Below, piece by piece: positions 9,581 to 19,152 of a DNA stretch of 64,000 nt (the first letter of the stretch is position 1; the number at the start of each line of letters is the position of its first letter). Position numbers and translations under genes: made by a program. A model generated the notes under the pieces. The model ran no database searches. It was not told the DNA's origin and saw only the letters and a list, made by a program, of their open reading frames with translations. Source of the stretch: CADEED01 sp041395625 (GTDB lineage: Bacteria; Pseudomonadota; Gammaproteobacteria; Steroidobacterales; Steroidobacteraceae); NCBI GenBank assembly GCA_041395625.1, contig JAWLAE010000006.1, positions 1 through 64,000 on the forward strand, read 5' to 3'.

Positions 9581-11959
9581 CTAGGCATTCCAGCGCCACA
9601 AGCGAATCGACGGATGGTCTTCGCCATGTTCATTGATGTACTGGCGGTGATCGATGAGCGCATCGCGTATTGCCTGTTTGGCATACGCTGCACGCGCACC
9701 GAGTTGCGGCAGTCGATCGATGACGTCCTGGACCAGATGGAAGCGGTCGAGGTCGTTCAGCACGCACATGTCGAAAGGCGTGGTCGTGGTGCCTTCTTCC
9801 TTGTAGCCCCGAACGTGGAAGTTGTCATGGTTCGTTCGCCGGTAAGTCAGGCGGTGAATGAGCCAGGGATAGCCGTGGAAAGCGAATATGGTCGGCTTGT
9901 TGGCGGTGAACAGCGCATCGAAGTCGCGATCGCTGAGCCCTTCCGGATGTTCACTCGGCGGCTGCAGTTTCATGAGATTGACGACATTGATCACCCGTAC
10001 TTTGATCTCGGGCAGGTACTGACGCATCAGGCTGACGGCCGCCAGCGTTTCGAGCGTGGGCACGTCACCGCAGCAGACCATGACGACGTCCGGCTCGTTG
10101 CCGCGATCGTTGCTGGCCCACTCCCAGATGCCAATGCCCGCGGTGCAATGACGAATGGCATCCGCCATGGATAGCCAGACGGGCGCCGGCTGCTTGCCCG
10201 CGACGATGACGTTTACCCTGTTGCGCGTGCGCAGGCAATGGTCCGTTTCGTACAGCAGGCAATTGGCGTCCGGCGGTAGGTAGACACGGACGATCTCGGC
10301 CTTCTTGTTGACCACGTGGTCGATGAAGCCGGGGTCCTGGTGGGAGAAACCATTGTGATCCTGCCGCCAGACGTGCGAGGACAGCAGGTAGTTGAGCGAG
10401 GCGATGGGCCGCCGCCAGGGGATACCGTTGCAGACCTTGAGCCACTTGGCGTGCTGGTTGAACATCGAGTCGATGATGTGGATGAACGCTTCGTAACAGG
10501 AGAAGAAGCCATGCCGGCCGGTGAGTAGATAGCCCTCGAGCCAGCCCTGACACTGGTGTTCGCTCAGCATTTCCATGACACGTCCGTCGGGGGCGAGCGA
10601 GTCATCGTAATCGTGGCGTTCCGCCATCCAGGTGCGGTCAGTCACCTCGAGCACGTCCTGCCAGCGATTCGAGTCGTTCTCATCCGGACTGAACAGTCGA
10701 AAATTCTTCGCATCGAGGTTCAATTTCATCGTGTCGCGCAGGAATTTTCCCATCACCCGGGTCGCTTCAGCATCGGTTGCGCCCGGCTGCGCCACGTCGA
10801 CTGCGTAGTCGCGGTAGTCAGGCAATCTGAGTTCGGTCAGCAGCAAACCACCGTTGGTATGTGGATTGGCACTCATACGGCGTAGGCCCTGTGGCGCCAG
10901 CGAACGCAAGTCCGCGCGCAACGCGCCGTCTGCTCCGAACAGCTCCTCCGGCCGGTAGCTCTTCATCCAGCGCTCGAGGATCTTTACGTGTTCCGGCTTG
11001 CTGTGCATGTCCTTGAGCGGCACCTGGTGCGAGCGCCACGAGTCCTCGGCGCGCTTGCCATCGATTTCCTTCGGGCACGTCCATCCCTTCGGTGTGCGCA
11101 GCACGATCATCGGCCAGATCGGCCGTTCCGATTGGCCATTCGCACGCGCCGCGTGCTGGATCACGCCGATCCGCTTGATGGCTTGGTCGACCGCAATCGC
11201 CATCTGGCGGTGCATCGTCATGGGCTCGCTGCCTTCGACGAAGATGGGTTGGTAGCCGTAGCCGCGCATCAGTTGTTCGAGCTCCTTGCGCGGGATGCGC
11301 GCCAGCACGGTCGGACTCGCGATCTTGTAGCCGTTGAGATGCAGGATCGGCAGTACGGCACCATCGATCGCCGGATTGAGAAACTTGTTGGAGTGCCAGC
11401 TGGTCGCGAGTGGCCCGGTTTCCGCTTCACCATCACCGACGATGGCGGCCACGATCAGATCCGGGTTGTCGAACGCTGCGCCGAAAGCATGGCTCAGTGC
11501 GTAGCCGAGCTCACCACCCTCGTGGATCGAGCCAGGCGTCTCGGGTGCGATGTGGCTAGGAATGCCGCCAGGGAAGGAGAACTGCTTGAACAGCCGCTGC
11601 ATGCCGGCTTCGTCCAGCGAAACCGCTGGATAGGTTTCGGTGTAGGTGCCTTCGAGCCAGGTGTTCGCCACGATGCCGGGCCCGCCATGACCAGGGCCTA
11701 CCACCAGCATCATGTCGAGATCCAGCGCCGCAATCACACGATTGAGATGGACATAGATGAAATTCAGCCCGGGCGTAGTTCCCCAATGACCTAACAATCG
11801 AGCCTTGATGTGTTCCTTCGTCAAGGGTTCTTTCAGCAGCGGGTTCTGCTGCAGATAGATCTGCCCAACTGACAGGTAGTTCGCAGCGCGCCACCATGCG
11901 TCCATCTTCAGCAGCAGATCGTCCGAAAGTTTGCGAGTGCTTGGTGGATTCATTTGCAT
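9581..11959 (-). CDS. xfp: Xylulose-5-phosphate/fructose-6-phosphate phosphoketolase
   Basis: This is a thiamine-diphosphate enzyme that splits xylulose 5-phosphate or fructose 6-phosphate with phosphate to give acetyl phosphate plus an aldose phosphate. The 792-aa length is normal for the family. Visible motifs are GPGHGGPGIVANTWLEGTYT, the ThDP-binding motif GDGEAETGPLATSWHSNKF, and the C-terminal ASNDRGNEPDVVM and HVRGYKEEGTTTTPFDM segments. It is convergent with the SDR pair. Acetyl phosphate formation implies a phosphotransacetylase or acetate kinase elsewhere; neither is in the window. Confidence 0.95.
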   Translation of the reverse strand: MQMNPPSTRKLSDDLLLKMDAWWRAANYLSVGQIYLQQNPLLKEPLTKEHIKARLLGHWGTTPGLNFIYVHLNRVIAALDLDMMLVVGPGHGGPGIVANTWLEGTYTETYPAVSLDEAGMQRLFKQFSFPGGIPSHIAPETPGSIHEGGELGYALSHAFGAAFDNPDLIVAAIVGDGEAETGPLATSWHSNKFLNPAIDGAVLPILHLNGYKIASPTVLARIPRKELEQLMRGYGYQPIFVEGSEPMTMHRQMAIAVDQAIKRIGVIQHAARANGQSERPIWPMIVLRTPKGWTCPKEIDGKRAEDSWRSHQVPLKDMHSKPEHVKILERWMKSYRPEELFGADGALRADLRSLAPQGLRRMSANPHTNGGLLLTELRLPDYRDYAVDVAQPGATDAEATRVMGKFLRDTMKLNLDAKNFRLFSPDENDSNRWQDVLEVTDRTWMAERHDYDDSLAPDGRVMEMLSEHQCQGWLEGYLLTGRHGFFSCYEAFIHIIDSMFNQHAKWLKVCNGIPWRRPIASLNYLLSSHVWRQDHNGFSHQDPGFIDHVVNKKAEIVRVYLPPDANCLLYETDHCLRTRNRVNVIVAGKQPAPVWLSMADAIRHCTAGIGIWEWASNDRGNEPDVVMVCCGDVPTLETLAAVSLMRQYLPEIKVRVINVVNLMKLQPPSEHPEGLSDRDFDALFTANKPTIFAFHGYPWLIHRLTYRRTNHDNFHVRGYKEEGTTTTPFDMCVLNDLDRFHLVQDVIDRLPQLGARAAYAKQAIRDALIDHRQYINEHGEDHPSIRLWRWNA

Positions 11960-12066
11960 CAGTATCTATGACAATCGATCACGGTACGTTTGCTGCTACC
12001 ATGCGTCAATCGCGGTTAGTCCTTACCCGCTGCTACACTTGCAACTCATACAAGACAGTCCAGTGA

Positions 12067-12255
12067 CATCGACTCCAAGAATTCATCGACGCGCCACCCG
12101 CCGGCATTGCGCTCATCATTGGCGTCGATCGGATACTCGACATGCTGCGAACCGCGATCGATTTCACCGGTGATCTTGGGGACTGCGTCGCGATGGATCG
12201 CTGGTTGCCGGAGGATGCGCAGTTGACTGCGGCTGCAGCGTCCGTGCCGTCATGA
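12067..12255 (+). pseudogene. C-terminal remnant of a dicarboxylate/amino acid:cation symporter
   Basis: An open frame of 62 codons with no usable start follows a stop at 12064-12066. It reads APPAGIALIIGVDRILDM, then RTAIDFTGDLGDCVAMDRW. This closely resembles the last helices of DAACS (GltP/DctA) symporters, whose consensus there is GIALI-GVDR-LDM-RT-NVTGD. The other roughly 350 residues of a symporter are absent on either side, so this is a gene relic. Its stop TGA overlaps the start ATG of the ABC ATPase at 12252, suggesting that the operon was placed onto, or inherited translation from, the old gene. Family assignment is from memory of the motif. Confidence 0.65.
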
Positions 12256-12965
12256 GCACGAGCGAGACGATCCTGGCCGCGAGCGAGGTCAGCAAGAACT
12301 ATCATATGGGCGACGTGACGGTTCGTGCGCTGAAGGCCGTCAGTCTGGAGTTGCATGCGGGCGAACTGCTAGTCTTGCTGGGAGCATCCGGCAGCGGCAA
12401 ATCGACCCTGCTCAACATACTGGGTGGACTCGACGTTGCGAGCAGCGGACAGATACGATATCGGGATCTGCGCCTCGATCAGCTCGATAGCGATGGTCTC
12501 ACTGAATACCGCCGGGCGCACGTGGGCTTCGTGTTCCAGTTCTATAATCTGATCCCGAGTCTTACGGCTCGTGAGAATGTCGCGCTGGTGACCGACATTG
12601 CGCAGCGGCCGCTCGCGCCGCATGAAGCGCTCGGCCTGGTCGGCTTGCGGGAGCGGCTCGACCATTTCCCCGCGCAGCTCTCCGGCGGTGAGCAGCAGCG
12701 TGTCGCCATCGCGCGTGCGATCGCCAAACGACCCGACATACTGCTGTGTGACGAGCCGACCGGCGCACTCGATGCCGAGACCGGCAAGCTCGTACTCGCG
12801 GTTCTAGATCGAGTAAATCGCGAGACCGGTACGACCACAGCCATCATCACGCACAATGCCGCGATCGGCGGGCTGGGTGACACCGTCGTGCGAATGAGTA
12901 GTGGTGAAATCGTCGAGCGACGCAGTAACGCGACACGAGTCAGCCTGGACGAGATCACGTGGTGA
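12252..12965 (+). CDS. ABC transporter ATP-binding protein (LolD/MacB/DevA type)
   Basis: This 237-aa ATPase energises the FtsX-fold permease encoded next. Walker A is LLGASGSGKST (about residues 42-52), the Q-loop region is FVFQFYNLIPSLTARENV, the signature is LSGGEQQRVAIARA, and Walker B is ILLCDEPTGALD. These are the hallmarks of the MacB/LolD class, which works mechanically across the periplasm rather than by classic transport. It heads an ATPase-permease-adaptor-methyltransferase unit. The start overlaps the stop of the symporter relic (ATGA). Confidence 0.93.
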   Translation: MSTSETILAASEVSKNYHMGDVTVRALKAVSLELHAGELLVLLGASGSGKSTLLNILGGLDVASSGQIRYRDLRLDQLDSDGLTEYRRAHVGFVFQFYNLIPSLTARENVALVTDIAQRPLAPHEALGLVGLRERLDHFPAQLSGGEQQRVAIARAIAKRPDILLCDEPTGALDAETGKLVLAVLDRVNRETGTTTAIITHNAAIGGLGDTVVRMSSGEIVERRSNATRVSLDEITW

Positions 12966-12975
12966 GCGCAGTCCC

Positions 12976-15339
12976 TTGACTGCCCTCGCAAGCAAACTCC
13001 GCCGGGAACTGTGGCAGCTGCGGGGCCAGATGTTCTCGATCGCATTGGTGGTGGCGACCGGCATCATGACCGTGGTGACGATGCGCGGCAGCTACGAAAC
13101 ATTGATCGAAGCGCAGCAGTCATACTATCGTGACATGCGTTTTGCGGATGTCTGGGTGTTACTGAAGCGTGCACCGGACAGCGTGCGTCGCGAGATCGAG
13201 GCCATACCGGGTGTGGCAGCGGTCGATACACGCGTCACGTTCTACGCGACGCTCGCTCTCGAGGGTCTCGACGCGCCCGCTCAGGGCCGCTTCGTGTCAC
13301 TGCCGCAGCATGGCCGGCCGATCGTCAACGACATCCGGCTGCGCAGTGGCCGCTATCTGGTGTCCGGCGCCGCGGACGAGGTCATCCTCAGCGAGAATTT
13401 TGCGGTAGCACGAGGCTTGCGGCCGGGCGACAAGATCCGCGCGGTGATCAATGGCCGGGCGCGCGATCTCGATATCGTCGGCACGGCGATCTCGCCCGAG
13501 CATACCTACGCCGTGCCGCCGGGTTCGCTCTATCCGGACGACAAACGTTACGGCATCCTCTGGATGAGTCGCGAGGTGTTAGGGCCGGCCTATGACATGG
13601 ATGGCGCTTTCAACGAAGCGATGATTCGCGTATCACCGGAGGCGAACGAAGAGGCGGTTATCGCGCGGCTCGATACGTTGCTGGATCGATACGCCGGTCT
13701 GGGCGCGTACTCGCGCGCCGACCAGCCCTCGCATCTGATCCTGCAGGGGGAGCTCGATCAGAATCGCGTCATGGGCACGGCGCTCCCGGCGGTGTTCCTG
13801 GCGGTCGCGGCATTTCTGTTGAATCTCGTGCTCGGGCGGCTGATCCGCACGCAGCGCAGCGAGATCGCTGTGCTCAAGGCATTCGGCTACCGCGACCACG
13901 AGGTGGGCCAGCACTACCTGTTGTTTGCGCTCGCCGCAGTGGTGCTGGGTGCCGTGATCGGTGCGGCGGCGGGGGTGTGGTTAGGCCAAGCCTACATCGA
14001 TCTCTACGGTGAGTATTTCGACTTTCCGAATCTACAGTACCGGCTCAGTCTGCCATTGCTCGCATTGGCCGTCGTCGTGAGCCTGGTCGCCGCGGTGGCC
14101 GGAGCAATCACGGCGGTACGGCAAGCGATTGCACTGCCGCCAGCCGAGGCGATGCGTCCGGAAGCACCCGCGCGCTTTCATGCCGGCTGGCTCGAAAGAC
14201 ACGGCTTGACAGCATGGCTGTCGTCAGCGGCGCGGATGATCCTGCGAAATCTTGAGCGCAAACCGGTGCAGAGTCTGCTGTCGTCGCTGGGCGTGGCGTT
14301 CTCCGTTGCGATACTGGTCATCGGCCTGTTCATGTTCGATGGCGTGAAATACATGATGGACCTGCAGTTCCGCGTGATTCAGCGTGAGGATCTGCTGCTG
14401 ACTTTCGATGAGCCGCTCGATGCCGCGATCGAACGCAACTTGCAGCACCTCGATGGCGTGACGCGGGTCGAGTCATTTCGTGCGGTACCGGCCCGACTGA
14501 ATGCCGGGCAACTCGATCGCGAGGTGAGCATCGTCGGCATGGCGCCCGACGGAAAATTGCGGCGGATCGTCGCGGCAAGTGGCCGGGTCCAGCCGCTGCC
14601 GCTCGAAGGTGTGGTGCTCAGCAGGATTCTCGCGGCCAAACTCAAGGTAACAATCGGCGGGACGCTGTACGTCGAGATCCTCGAGGGGCGCCGCAGGACA
14701 GGTGTCGTGCAAGTGGTGGGTGTGGTCGACGATTTCCTCGGCATGTCCGTCTACATGAATCAGCAGGCATTGCAGCGGCTGGTCGGTGGGCCGCGCATGG
14801 TTTCCGGCGCCTACCTGTCGGTGGCTGCCGATGCGCGCCGTGCACTCGAGCGCGAACTCAAGAATCTACCGGCGGTCGCCGGCGTGGCGTCACCTTCGTC
14901 CATGCTGGAATCCTTCCAGCAGCAGCTTGGCGACAGCCTGTTCGTCGGGGTCGGCTTTCTGCTTGGCTTCGCCAGCGTGATCGCGATCGGTGTCATCTAC
15001 AATGGCGCACGGATCTCGCTGGCGGAGCGTGGCCGTGAGCTGGCGAGCCTCCGAGTGATGGGATTCCGCCGCCGTGAAACCGTCGTGTTGCTGCTCGGCG
15101 AGCAGGCGGTCGTCACGGTCCTGGCGATTCCCCTCGGCTGGTTGCTCGGTTACGGTTTGTCCCTGGCCGTAGTGTCGTCACTGCAGACCGAGACCTATCG
15201 AATTCCGTTCGTCATCAGTTCGGTGACCTACTTGATCGCTGCATCCATTGCGATTCTCGCCGCAATCATCAGCGGCGCAATTGTCAAACGGCGAGTCGAT
15301 GGCCTGGATTTGATCGCCGTACTCAAAACGAGAGAATAG
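12976..15339 (+). CDS. ABC transporter permease, FtsX/MacB fold
   Basis: This is the inner-membrane permease partner of the preceding ATPase. The product is about 787 aa. A first helix (FSIALVVATGIMTVVTM) precedes a periplasmic MacB-PCD-like domain. Three helices follow around residues 265-385, then a second helix, a second periplasmic domain, and three final helices ending near TYLIAASIAILAAIISGAI. This duplicated FtsX layout is typical. TTG 12976 is chosen because upstream codons overlap the ATPase gene and give a non-family N-terminus; ATG 13030 is a shorter option. Confidence 0.88.
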   Translation: MTALASKLRRELWQLRGQMFSIALVVATGIMTVVTMRGSYETLIEAQQSYYRDMRFADVWVLLKRAPDSVRREIEAIPGVAAVDTRVTFYATLALEGLDAPAQGRFVSLPQHGRPIVNDIRLRSGRYLVSGAADEVILSENFAVARGLRPGDKIRAVINGRARDLDIVGTAISPEHTYAVPPGSLYPDDKRYGILWMSREVLGPAYDMDGAFNEAMIRVSPEANEEAVIARLDTLLDRYAGLGAYSRADQPSHLILQGELDQNRVMGTALPAVFLAVAAFLLNLVLGRLIRTQRSEIAVLKAFGYRDHEVGQHYLLFALAAVVLGAVIGAAAGVWLGQAYIDLYGEYFDFPNLQYRLSLPLLALAVVVSLVAAVAGAITAVRQAIALPPAEAMRPEAPARFHAGWLERHGLTAWLSSAARMILRNLERKPVQSLLSSLGVAFSVAILVIGLFMFDGVKYMMDLQFRVIQREDLLLTFDEPLDAAIERNLQHLDGVTRVESFRAVPARLNAGQLDREVSIVGMAPDGKLRRIVAASGRVQPLPLEGVVLSRILAAKLKVTIGGTLYVEILEGRRRTGVVQVVGVVDDFLGMSVYMNQQALQRLVGGPRMVSGAYLSVAADARRALERELKNLPAVAGVASPSSMLESFQQQLGDSLFVGVGFLLGFASVIAIGVIYNGARISLAERGRELASLRVMGFRRRETVVLLLGEQAVVTVLAIPLGWLLGYGLSLAVVSSLQTETYRIPFVISSVTYLIAASIAILAAIISGAIVKRRVDGLDLIAVLKTRE

Positions 15340-15345
15340 TCAGCT

Positions 15346-16527
15346 ATGGAGAAAAAGAAGCGGCCTCGCTGGCTGTGGCTCACGGGCATCGCGCTGCTCG
15401 TCGTCATACTGCTCGGCGTGCTACTGCTCCCAAAGGGCATCGTGGTCGAAACGGCTACGATCGAGCGCGGTCCGTTGGTCGTGAGCGTGGACGAGCAGGG
15501 CCGTACGCGCGCTCGCGATCGCTATACCGTCGCGGCGCCGGTCACGGGCAGGCTATTGCGGACGAAGCTGGACGCAGGTGACACGGTCACAGCCGGCGAT
15601 GTAGTGGCGCGCATTGCGCCACCACCGGCTGATGCGCGTGCGTCGGCAACGCTGCGCAACGAGTTGGCGGCTGTACAGGCGCGCAGTCGGGCGGCGGATG
15701 CGGCCTTGCGCGAAGCGGAAGGCGCCTACCAGCTGGCACGAGAGGAGGCGTCGCGGCGTGCGGACTTGTTTGCCAAGGGACTCGTCAGCGCCGAAAGCCG
15801 CGACATCTATGTGCAGAAGGCTGCCGCCGCGCGCGCTCGCGCCACGAGTGCGCGTGCGTCGGCTGCGGCTGCGCGCGCTGATGTCGACAGCGCCCGCTCA
15901 CGCTTGCTCGGCACCAGCGGTAGTAGTGAGGGTACGGTCGTGATCGAGGTACATACGCCTGTGAGCGGCACGATTCTGCGGGTCGTGGAAGAAAGCGAGC
16001 GTGTCGTACAGGCCGGCACCCCGCTGTTCGAGCTGACCGGCGGCGAGGGTCTGGAACTGATAGTCGATCTGCTCACCGAGGACGCCGTCAAGGTCCGCCC
16101 CGGCAATGAAATTCGCGTGACGGGTTGGGGCGGTGAGCGCGTGCTGCCAGGGAGAGTGCGTTATGTGGAGCCCGGCGCGTTCACGAAGATTTCGACGCTC
16201 GGCGTCGAAGAGCAACGCGTGAATGTGATCGGCGATCTGATCGATCCGCCTGCCGAACTCGGTGCCGGTTACCGGATCGAGGCTGCAATCGTCGTCTGGA
16301 CCGGTGAGAACGTCCTCAAGATCCCGACCAGCGCGGTTTTCCGACGCCAGAATGCGTGGCACACTTTCACGGTGGCGGACGGTCGCGCGCGGCTGCAGGC
16401 CGTGGAAATTGGTCAGCGCGGCAGTGACTATGCCGAACTGCGCAGTGGGCTGGACGAAGGCGCAACCGTCATCATCTTTCCGTCAGACTTGATCGAGGAC
16501 GGCGTGCGTGTCGCAAACAATGACTGA
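15346..16527 (+). CDS. HlyD-family periplasmic adaptor of the ABC exporter
   Basis: This 393-aa membrane-fusion protein links the ABC permease to an outer-membrane channel. One N-terminal transmembrane helix (about residues 10-28) follows a basic KKKRPR start. The lipoyl half-motif VAAPVTGRLLRTKLDAGDTV, an Ala/Arg-rich coiled-coil hairpin (about 95-190), the second lipoyl half (VHTPVSGTILRVVEESERVV) and a barrel domain follow. It lies six bases after the permease stop. No outer-membrane partner is encoded in this operon, so it may borrow a TolC-like channel. Confidence 0.9.
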   Translation: MEKKKRPRWLWLTGIALLVVILLGVLLLPKGIVVETATIERGPLVVSVDEQGRTRARDRYTVAAPVTGRLLRTKLDAGDTVTAGDVVARIAPPPADARASATLRNELAAVQARSRAADAALREAEGAYQLAREEASRRADLFAKGLVSAESRDIYVQKAAAARARATSARASAAAARADVDSARSRLLGTSGSSEGTVVIEVHTPVSGTILRVVEESERVVQAGTPLFELTGGEGLELIVDLLTEDAVKVRPGNEIRVTGWGGERVLPGRVRYVEPGAFTKISTLGVEEQRVNVIGDLIDPPAELGAGYRIEAAIVVWTGENVLKIPTSAVFRRQNAWHTFTVADGRARLQAVEIGQRGSDYAELRSGLDEGATVIIFPSDLIEDGVRVANND

Positions 16528-17653
16528 GGTCAGTTGCAGGAGATGGGCGATGCCACAACGGTCTGTGTATGAACCAGTCGGTGACGAGAAGCTTCGCCAG
16601 GATTTCGTTCTCGGCGTCAAGCTACTGACGAATGGTCCCGTACAGAACGTTGTCAGGCAAGTCTGCGAGCAGGTCGTGACACCGGCACTGGCGGCGCGTG
16701 GCTTGGCCGCGAGTCGCGCGGATCTCTCGGCACCGCTGCAGCGGACACTTGCCTTCAAGCAGTGGGCAGCGTTGACGCACAGCTCGCAGTCGATGATGTG
16801 GCGGGCAATCGAGGCAACCACTCAGCGGGTTGCGGGTGCGGCTGCGCGGCGTTTTGCGGCGCTGCCGCCGCCGGCACAACGGCGCGGTTCACTCCAGCTC
16901 GATCCTGGGCTTTGCATCCCGCAGCCGATCGGCAACACGGAGATCCATCGTCAGCCGCACGGCTATATGTCGGACGACTCGCCTGACGACCTGACGTCGG
17001 GCATCCGTTATCTTGGTAGTGGTCAGATCTACTCACCGGGCAAGGGCGCCGTCGCAGCTGGCCTGGATGGCCGCGGCGTATTGTTAGCGCGGCTGGTCAA
17101 GGAGCGCTTCCCGGATATCGATCCACGCCGGATTCTGGATCTCGGCTGCGGCATGGGTATGTCGTCGCACGGCGTGGCACGTGAGTTTCCGCGCGCGGAA
17201 GTGCATGGTATTGACGTTGCACCAGGGCTGTTACGTTGCGCGCATCTGTTCGCCGAGGACCAAGGCACGGCGATTCACTACAAGCAGCGTGATGCCGCGG
17301 CCACTGGCTATCCAGACGGCCACTTCGATCTGGTCGTATCGAGCATCCTGTTCCATGAGACGAGTCGCGACAAGCTGCCCGCGATCCTGCGTGAATGCCG
17401 TCGAGTGCTCGCCCGGGGCGGAGCGATGTTCCATCTGGATGTCGCGACCCAGGTGGCCAATCAGAGCGTCGCCGATCAGATCATGAACGACTGGCAGGTG
17501 CGCTGGAACGGCGAGCCGTTCTGGATGGGATTTGCAGAAACCGACATGCGGCAGGCGATCATAGACGCGGGGTTCGATCCGGCGGCGACGTTTGCGGACT
17601 ACGCGGGGCAGCGCGGCGGGGGCCAGCGGCACGTGTTCGGGGCGCGCGGCTAA
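16520..17653 (+). CDS. Class I SAM-dependent methyltransferase with a long N-terminal extension
   Basis: The C-terminal ~200 residues form a class I methyltransferase: motif I is ILDLGCGMGMSSHGVA (about residues 206-221), an acidic residue sits after beta-2 (VHGIDVAPG), and FDLVVSSILFHE matches motif IV. The first ~160 residues are helical and match nothing I recognise. The ATG start overlaps the adaptor stop (ATGACTGA), so it is coupled to the exporter. It might methylate the exported molecule or its precursor; that is inference only. A GTG at 16508 is an alternative start. Confidence 0.85.
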   Translation: MTEVSCRRWAMPQRSVYEPVGDEKLRQDFVLGVKLLTNGPVQNVVRQVCEQVVTPALAARGLAASRADLSAPLQRTLAFKQWAALTHSSQSMMWRAIEATTQRVAGAAARRFAALPPPAQRRGSLQLDPGLCIPQPIGNTEIHRQPHGYMSDDSPDDLTSGIRYLGSGQIYSPGKGAVAAGLDGRGVLLARLVKERFPDIDPRRILDLGCGMGMSSHGVAREFPRAEVHGIDVAPGLLRCAHLFAEDQGTAIHYKQRDAAATGYPDGHFDLVVSSILFHETSRDKLPAILRECRRVLARGGAMFHLDVATQVANQSVADQIMNDWQVRWNGEPFWMGFAETDMRQAIIDAGFDPAATFADYAGQRGGGQRHVFGARG

Positions 17654-17683
17654 GGACTTCTGTGCGCTCGGCCGAACGAATAG

Positions 17684-18166
17684 TTAGGCTGGTCGGAGCG
17701 GCACCTTCACGGAGTGTTTGAGTGTCTGCAGCACGATGCTGGAGCGGACATCGCGCACGCCAGGCATCCGCAGGAGCTTGTGCAACGTGAATTGCGACAT
17801 CGCATCGATGTCGCGCGCAACCACGTGCAGCAGGAAGTCCATCTCGCCCGCCATGGCATAGCACGCCAGCACCTCCGGCCGATCCAGCATCTCGCGGCGG
17901 AAGCGTTCGATGAGCTCATCGGTGTGCTGCTCCAGTTTGATCTGCACCATCGCCTGCAAGCCCTGACCAACCTTCCGTGGATCAATGATCGCGGTGTAGT
18001 TCTCGATGACCCCATTGGTTTCCAGCAGCCGCACTCGCCGGGCGCAGGGTGTGGGGGAGAGGCCGACCTGCCTGGCAAGGTCGACGATTGCGATGCGGCC
18101 GTCCTTCTGCAACAGCTCCAGGATGCGCACATCGGTCTTGTCGAGAGTAATATTGGAGCTAATCAC
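17684..18166 (-). CDS. Lrp/AsnC family transcriptional regulator
   Basis: This 160-aa regulator is Lrp-like. The N-terminal helix-turn-helix covers about residues 8-60 (LDKTDVRILELLQKDGRI, then LARQVGLSPTPCARRVRLLE). The C-terminal RAM ligand-binding domain contains AMAGEMDFLLHVVARD. It begins with GTG at 18166. It is divergent from the phenylalanine hydroxylase gene across an unusually A-rich spacer, the standard arrangement for an Lrp member controlling an amino-acid catabolic gene. Phenylalanine or tyrosine as effector is inferred from position only. Confidence 0.92.
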   Translation of the reverse strand: MISSNITLDKTDVRILELLQKDGRIAIVDLARQVGLSPTPCARRVRLLETNGVIENYTAIIDPRKVGQGLQAMVQIKLEQHTDELIERFRREMLDRPEVLACYAMAGEMDFLLHVVARDIDAMSQFTLHKLLRMPGVRDVRSSIVLQTLKHSVKVPLRPA

Positions 18167-18264
18167 TAAAAAAGATCTACAAAAAAGAGGAAAACTCTAT
18201 CGAAGTACAAACCTTTGACAGATACTTGGCAACAAAATCCGGCGTGAATGGTCACAATGTCCAC
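18167..18264. promoter_or_regulatory. Divergent, A-rich promoter region between lrp-like gene and phhA
   Basis: About 60 bases (18167-18225) are strikingly A/T-rich against a GC-rich background, with runs of A at 18168-18173 and 18181-18186. A TTGACA match sits at 18215-18220, but no convincing -10 hexamer lies at the standard spacing. A-tracts between a divergent Lrp-family gene and its likely target are consistent with an Lrp-type operator; no exact binding site can be defined by eye. Confidence 0.45.
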
Positions 18265-19152
18265 ATGGTGAACGCACCCAACGCGCCCACACTGAATGCG
18301 GTCAACCTGCGTGGTGACTATGCCAATGCGACGGCCGACTATCAGGTTGCGCAGGACTACGACAGCTATACCGTCGACGAGCAGGCGATCTGGCGCGAGC
18401 TGTATGCCCGTCAACTGAAGTTGTTGCCACAGTATGCAGCGCCGGAGTTCTGCGCCGGGGTGCAGTCGCTCGGCGCGTCGCCCGACAGCATTCCCCGGCT
18501 CACCGATGCCAGCACTAGTTTGCAGAACCTTACCGGCTGGCAAGTCATCGGCGTGCCGGGACTCATACCTGAAGAGCATTTCTTCGCGCATCTGGCGGCG
18601 CGACGATTTCCAGTGACGGTCTGGATGCGTCGTCGGGACGAGCTCGACTATCTGGTCGAGCCGGACCTATTCCATGATTTTTTCGGCCACTTGCCGATGC
18701 TGACACATCGGGTGTTCGCGGACTACGTGCAGGCCTATGGTGTGCTCGGCACGCGCGCACCGCATGCCGGCGCACTCAAGATGCTCGCGCGGCTCTACTG
18801 GTACACGGTCGAATTTGGCCTGATCGAGGGCAGTCGAGGTTTGCAGGCGTACGGTGCCGGCATTTTGTCGTCGAGCGGCGAGACGGTGTACGCGCTGCGC
18901 GCCGAGAATCCGCAGCGGCTCACGTTCGACCTCGAGCGCGTGCTGCGGACGGACTATCTGATCGACGCCTACCAGAAGACCTACTTCGTGCTGGCGAGCT
19001 TCGACGAGCTGTTCGATAGTGTTCTCAGCGCGGATTTCAGCCGATTGTTCGCGCTGTGGGGTCGGGAACCGGGTTTCGTGCCGGGCGAGGTACCGGTAAG
19101 CTCATCCGGTAGATGGCAAGCCAAACCGATGCTGCGGGATCAGATGGCATAG
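18265..19152 (+). CDS. phhA: Phenylalanine-4-hydroxylase
   Basis: This is a non-heme iron, tetrahydropterin-dependent monooxygenase converting L-phenylalanine to L-tyrosine. With this start it has 295 aa. The iron ligands are visible as LFHDFFGHLPML (His137, His142) and YTVEFGLIEG (Glu183), with the family's usual spacing of 5 and 41. The N-terminal regulatory ACT domain of animal enzymes is absent, as in other bacteria. The start is uncertain: TTG 18226 and GTG 18244 are in frame and none has a strong ribosome site. Its end overlaps the next gene. maiA for tyrosine breakdown lies 26 kb away. Confidence 0.92.
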   Translation: MVNAPNAPTLNAVNLRGDYANATADYQVAQDYDSYTVDEQAIWRELYARQLKLLPQYAAPEFCAGVQSLGASPDSIPRLTDASTSLQNLTGWQVIGVPGLIPEEHFFAHLAARRFPVTVWMRRRDELDYLVEPDLFHDFFGHLPMLTHRVFADYVQAYGVLGTRAPHAGALKMLARLYWYTVEFGLIEGSRGLQAYGAGILSSSGETVYALRAENPQRLTFDLERVLRTDYLIDAYQKTYFVLASFDELFDSVLSADFSRLFALWGREPGFVPGEVPVSSSGRWQAKPMLRDQMA

